NCBI GenBank assembly: GCA_038131595.1
Contig: JAYPPR010000008.1
Coordinates: 1,922,001-1,986,000 of the forward strand
From: UBA9926 sp038131595
Lineage (GTDB): Bacteria > Pseudomonadota > Gammaproteobacteria > Pseudomonadales > Azotimanducaceae
Length of the DNA: 64,000 nt
Direction: 5' to 3'
Positions 61,473 through 64,000 of the stretch are shown in pieces. Numbering within the stretch: position 1 is the stretch's first letter; each line of letters opens with the position of its first letter. Both the position numbers and the translations under genes were made by a program. Below the pieces are notes generated by a model, which was not told the origin of the DNA, ran no database searches, and saw nothing but the letters and a program-made list of their open reading frames with translations.

Positions 61473-63002
61473 CTATAAGCCAAGGCGCGTAAGCTGCTCA
61501 GTCGGCGCATCGATCTCGCCAAGCGCTGTCCTTAGTGCATCGAGCATGGCTTGCTCGCACTGCGTGCCCACGAGATTGTTATCCTCTGTTGGATCCTCCT
61601 CAAGATCGAACAAATAGTGCTCGTCGACAGGCATATTGGTCGTCCAAAAGGGGAGAAGATCCCCTGGCTCAAAGGGTTGCCGTATGACGGGAATACTCGA
61701 CCCTGGCATGGTGTCCAAGCGAGCCCGCTGATCGGGCACCGGTAATCTTAGACCTGGATATGAAGGGACCGGCATGGTCGACCAGCGATTAGAAAACATG
61801 GAAAGCGGAAAGTTGTCGCCTACTGGCCCTCTCGCATATTTGTGCTTTCCATCGTTGATCTGAACCCAATTACCGTAGATCCCGCCCAGCGCATATTCTC
61901 GAACCGACGTCTTCTCTCCGGTAATGAGTGGCAGCAAAGATTGGCCGTGAGTGGCGTGCTCGCTGGATACGTCAAAAAAGTCAGCCAAGGTGGCGTGCAA
62001 GTCGACATTCGTTGTGAGGGCCTCTATTTCTCCAGGCGAGGCAGAGGGAAATGAGATGAGTAAAGGGGTATGACCAAGGGGCTCATACTGCATCACCCGA
62101 GGTTTGCCCCATAGATCTTTCTCGCCAAGGTAGTGACCGTGGTCTGTGCAGAGGATCACCATGGTGTCCTCCCAAAAATTACCCTCGTCCAGCGCGTCGA
62201 GCACTCTGCCAAGCCAATGATCTATCATCGAGAGCTTGGCACCGTAATTGTTACGGATGTGTCGCCCTTCTTTCTCGGTGATCTGTCCTGATTCCACGCC
62301 GCCCACTGCATAGGGCGGCCAAATCAATCGCTCACCTTCCCACTCGCCGTATCGACTGGCCCAAGGCTCGGGGGTGTCGAACGGTTCGTGAGGGTCGAAT
62401 TCGTCAACGAACAAAAGGAAAGAAGAATGTTCGGATCCTTGGGTTTTGAGCCAATCCGCAGCGGCGCGCATGGTTTTGGGTCCGGGATAGTCCGCTTCTT
62501 CTCTGAAGTAAGTACGCGAGAAGTCGTAGCCAAACCCGTCTGGATTCGCCGCATTCGCGTACTTGGCTTTGGCAGCAAGCGATGGAGCACCCTGCCAGCT
62601 AAGATCCGGTCTCGTCTTCCAGGGGTCACTCTCGTGGCCGCGCACATAGTCCCAAGCAAAGAAGTCTGTGTGGTAGTTCTCTCCACCAACTTCAAACAGG
62701 TGCGGGTGGTCAGTGATTAATTGAGTGGGGATACCCTTGCGCCTGAGTGAGTAGGTGATGGGTCGTTCCCATAGCTCAATCGACCCCCAAGGTTTCCAGA
62801 GAAAGTCGAGTGCGCCGCATAGAATGTCATGCCGGGCCGGCATGCAGGGCAACGACCCTGTGAAGTGGCGGTTAAATTTTTTGCTTCTCGCTGCGAGTCG
62901 ATCGATGTTAGGCGTTTCAAATTCCTGTCCGCCATAGCAACCGAGCATGTGTCGGTTCAAGCTATCGAGTAGCAGGACAACGGCGCGTTGGGGGCGTGTC
63001 AT
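61473..63002 (-). CDS. Type I sulfatase (formylglycine-dependent)
   Basis: 509 residues of the alkaline-phosphatase/sulfatase superfamily: opening VVLLLDSLNRHMLGCYGG with the first Ca2+ Asp, active-site signature C53-M-P-A-R, and VILCTDHGHYLGEKDLWGKP with the second metal cluster. The Cys must be oxidised to formylglycine by an FGE or anSME encoded elsewhere, because the SUMF1-like gene in this window lacks the catalytic cysteines. No signal peptide, so probably cytoplasmic. Substrate sulfate ester unknown. Confidence 0.92.
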   Translation of the reverse strand: MTRPQRAVVLLLDSLNRHMLGCYGGQEFETPNIDRLAARSKKFNRHFTGSLPCMPARHDILCGALDFLWKPWGSIELWERPITYSLRRKGIPTQLITDHPHLFEVGGENYHTDFFAWDYVRGHESDPWKTRPDLSWQGAPSLAAKAKYANAANPDGFGYDFSRTYFREEADYPGPKTMRAAADWLKTQGSEHSSFLLFVDEFDPHEPFDTPEPWASRYGEWEGERLIWPPYAVGGVESGQITEKEGRHIRNNYGAKLSMIDHWLGRVLDALDEGNFWEDTMVILCTDHGHYLGEKDLWGKPRVMQYEPLGHTPLLISFPSASPGEIEALTTNVDLHATLADFFDVSSEHATHGQSLLPLITGEKTSVREYALGGIYGNWVQINDGKHKYARGPVGDNFPLSMFSNRWSTMPVPSYPGLRLPVPDQRARLDTMPGSSIPVIRQPFEPGDLLPFWTTNMPVDEHYLFDLEEDPTEDNNLVGTQCEQAMLDALRTALGEIDAPTEQLTRLGL

Positions 63003-63205
63003 GGTGGCAACTTCCGTGGCTAGCGAAGCTTCCTAGCCTTAAGAATTATCGGAGCGGAATCAAGTCCTAAGGCCATGACATCGCTTGGTCTTGGAGATTG
63101 ACTCGAGCGAATGGTGAGCCTGTCCCCGTTTCTGATCAGGCAGGTCCTCGCTCAGCCGGCCGTTTAATGGTGAATAGGTTTTCGTTCTCGCCAAAGACGA
63201 ATCTG

Positions 63206-64000
63206 CTAGGCGGCCGGAAGGCTGAGGCATTCGTCCACTTTCGATAGGAAAGCGGACTTCGAAAAAGGTTTGGGTAGGAAAGCGGTGTGTTGATGCGCCA
63301 TGTCCTCGTCAGTGAGCACGCCTTGTTTGTAACCCGAGATAAAAAGGCATGGCACCTCGGGCTGTGTTCGGCGGACCATACGTACCAAATCTGGCCCCGA
63401 GTGAATGCCGGGAAGCATGACGTCCGAAACAATGAGACGATAGTTCGTCTCTGGGAGCGCTCGTAGCTCCTCTTCAGACTGGATAGAACTCACGTCTAGC
63501 CCAATTGATTCAAGGAAGATGACCACCAAATCTCGCACGCCAGTATCGTCTTCAATCAGTAAGACCTGGTTGGAAGCGGTCTCTCGTGCTGGGTTAATCG
63601 CAGATTCGCTTACGTCTGGCAACGTGATGGTGAGCATTAAAGAGGATGCTGTCGCTTGGCAGTCGAGGCTTCCATTCAAAGACTGGACGACATCGCGTAA
63701 ATCGCACGCGGCGCGCTCTGCAGCATCTTCGGAGTTGGGTCGCCATCTTTGTGGGGGGAGTGAGCGCAGCGCTGAGTCGACGACCATAGGGGTCGGTCCC
63801 TCAAGGGATAGCCCGATCTGAGCGAGGCGCCCGGAAGGGCCTTCTTCAGATAGGAAGCTTCCCATGTCATCGGCGATGGTTCGTTTTACCGTGATGACAA
63901 GCGTGCTGTCCGCAGCCTGCATGGTTTGCAGCGACCGTAAGACATTGAGCAGCGCACATAACCACAGACCCTGACTCATGCGGACCAATAAATCGTCATC
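63206..64000 (-). CDS. Hybrid histidine kinase, C-terminal part (degenerate ATPase + receiver domain), cut by window end
   Basis: The frame is open to the right window edge, so the N-terminus is missing. The first ~145 residues resemble a HATPase_c domain (LWLCALLNVLRSLQTMQAADSTLVITVKR as the N box; later SSLMLTITLP as the last strand), but no clear GxGxGL ATP-lid motif is seen, so activity may be reduced. The last ~120 residues are a receiver domain: LLIEDDTGVRDLV with the acidic pair, IVSDVMLPG with the phospho-Asp, SGYKQ with the conserved Ser/Thr, and LPKPFSKSA with the Lys. Sensor input unknown. Confidence 0.78.
   Translation of the reverse strand, partial: DDDLLVRMSQGLWLCALLNVLRSLQTMQAADSTLVITVKRTIADDMGSFLSEEGPSGRLAQIGLSLEGPTPMVVDSALRSLPPQRWRPNSEDAAERAACDLRDVVQSLNGSLDCQATASSLMLTITLPDVSESAINPARETASNQVLLIEDDTGVRDLVVIFLESIGLDVSSIQSEEELRALPETNYRLIVSDVMLPGIHSGPDLVRMVRRTQPEVPCLFISGYKQGVLTDEDMAHQHTAFLPKPFSKSAFLSKVDECLSLPAA

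Noticed and set aside
1..64000. tRNA, rRNA, CRISPR, IS elements or prophage genes
   Set aside because: None recognised on reading both strands; no cloverleaf, spacer-repeat array, transposase or integrase-like protein seen.

Overview
The window looks like chromosomal DNA from a free-living, aerobic marine gammaproteobacterium. The sequence itself shows moderate GC, uvrA, rarD, trhO and tesB homologues of gammaproteobacterial type, and many lipid, xenobiotic and organosulfur genes (flavin monooxygenase-like LLM proteins, epoxide hydrolase, thiolases, acyl-CoA ligase, alkylsulfatase, sulfatase, TauE). The lineage (an OM60/NOR5, OM182 or KI89A-like clade) is an inference. I see no rRNA, tRNA, CRISPR, IS element or prophage.

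Layout. 0-16 kb: a 3'-truncated trhO with a nitroreductase; then a selenocysteine peroxiredoxin whose active-site Cys codon is an in-frame TGA followed by a SECIS-like hairpin, in a tight run with an S1/P1 nuclease and a VOC protein; then a metabolic set (DUF1295 membrane enzyme, epoxide hydrolase, quinone-oxidoreductase-like MDR, two LLM flavoproteins) and a fatty-acyl block (acyl-CoA ligase, Rieske protein, TesB, a second thioesterase, a GPH-type MFS transporter, RarD). 16-19 kb: a repeat-bearing intergenic region, a secreted DUF4139-like protein and a bacterial voltage-gated ion channel.

19-36 kb is the most unusual part. A minus-strand operon (19172-31182) encodes a MotA/TolQ/ExbB-like channel protein, two paralogous TolR/ExbD/MotB-like single-pass proteins whose periplasmic domains are coiled coil plus von Willebrand A, an actin/Hsp70-fold-like protein with a C-terminal FHA-like domain, a small Pro-rich secreted protein, a PEGA-repeat protein ending in a catalytically dead SUMF1/FGE-like domain, a possible pseudokinase-TM-helical repeat-PEGA protein, and two lipoproteins (one with five 12-residue Ser/Pro repeats). 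Two divergent lipoproteins and two exported proteins with TonB-C-like ends follow. I read this as a candidate proton-motive-force-driven trans-envelope machine with vWA domains where TolR/MotB would carry peptidoglycan-binding domains. No described system that I recognise has this composition.

36-64 kb: M48 metalloprotease, another LLM protein, an atypical thiolase, a YdjC-like deacetylase, three separate NUDIX hydrolases, a MerC-like protein, a 35-codon remnant resembling the C-terminus of a PiT phosphate transporter, a molybdopterin oxidoreductase, SDR, Bax-like glucosaminidase, phytanoyl-CoA dioxygenase, type III alkylsulfatase, thiolase, a Tat-exported aminotransferase, TauE/SafE, uvrA, a CinA-type domain protein, an SMP-30 lactonase, a type I sulfatase and the C-terminal part of a hybrid histidine kinase cut by the window end.

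All functional calls are by eye from motifs and family resemblance; no database search was run.
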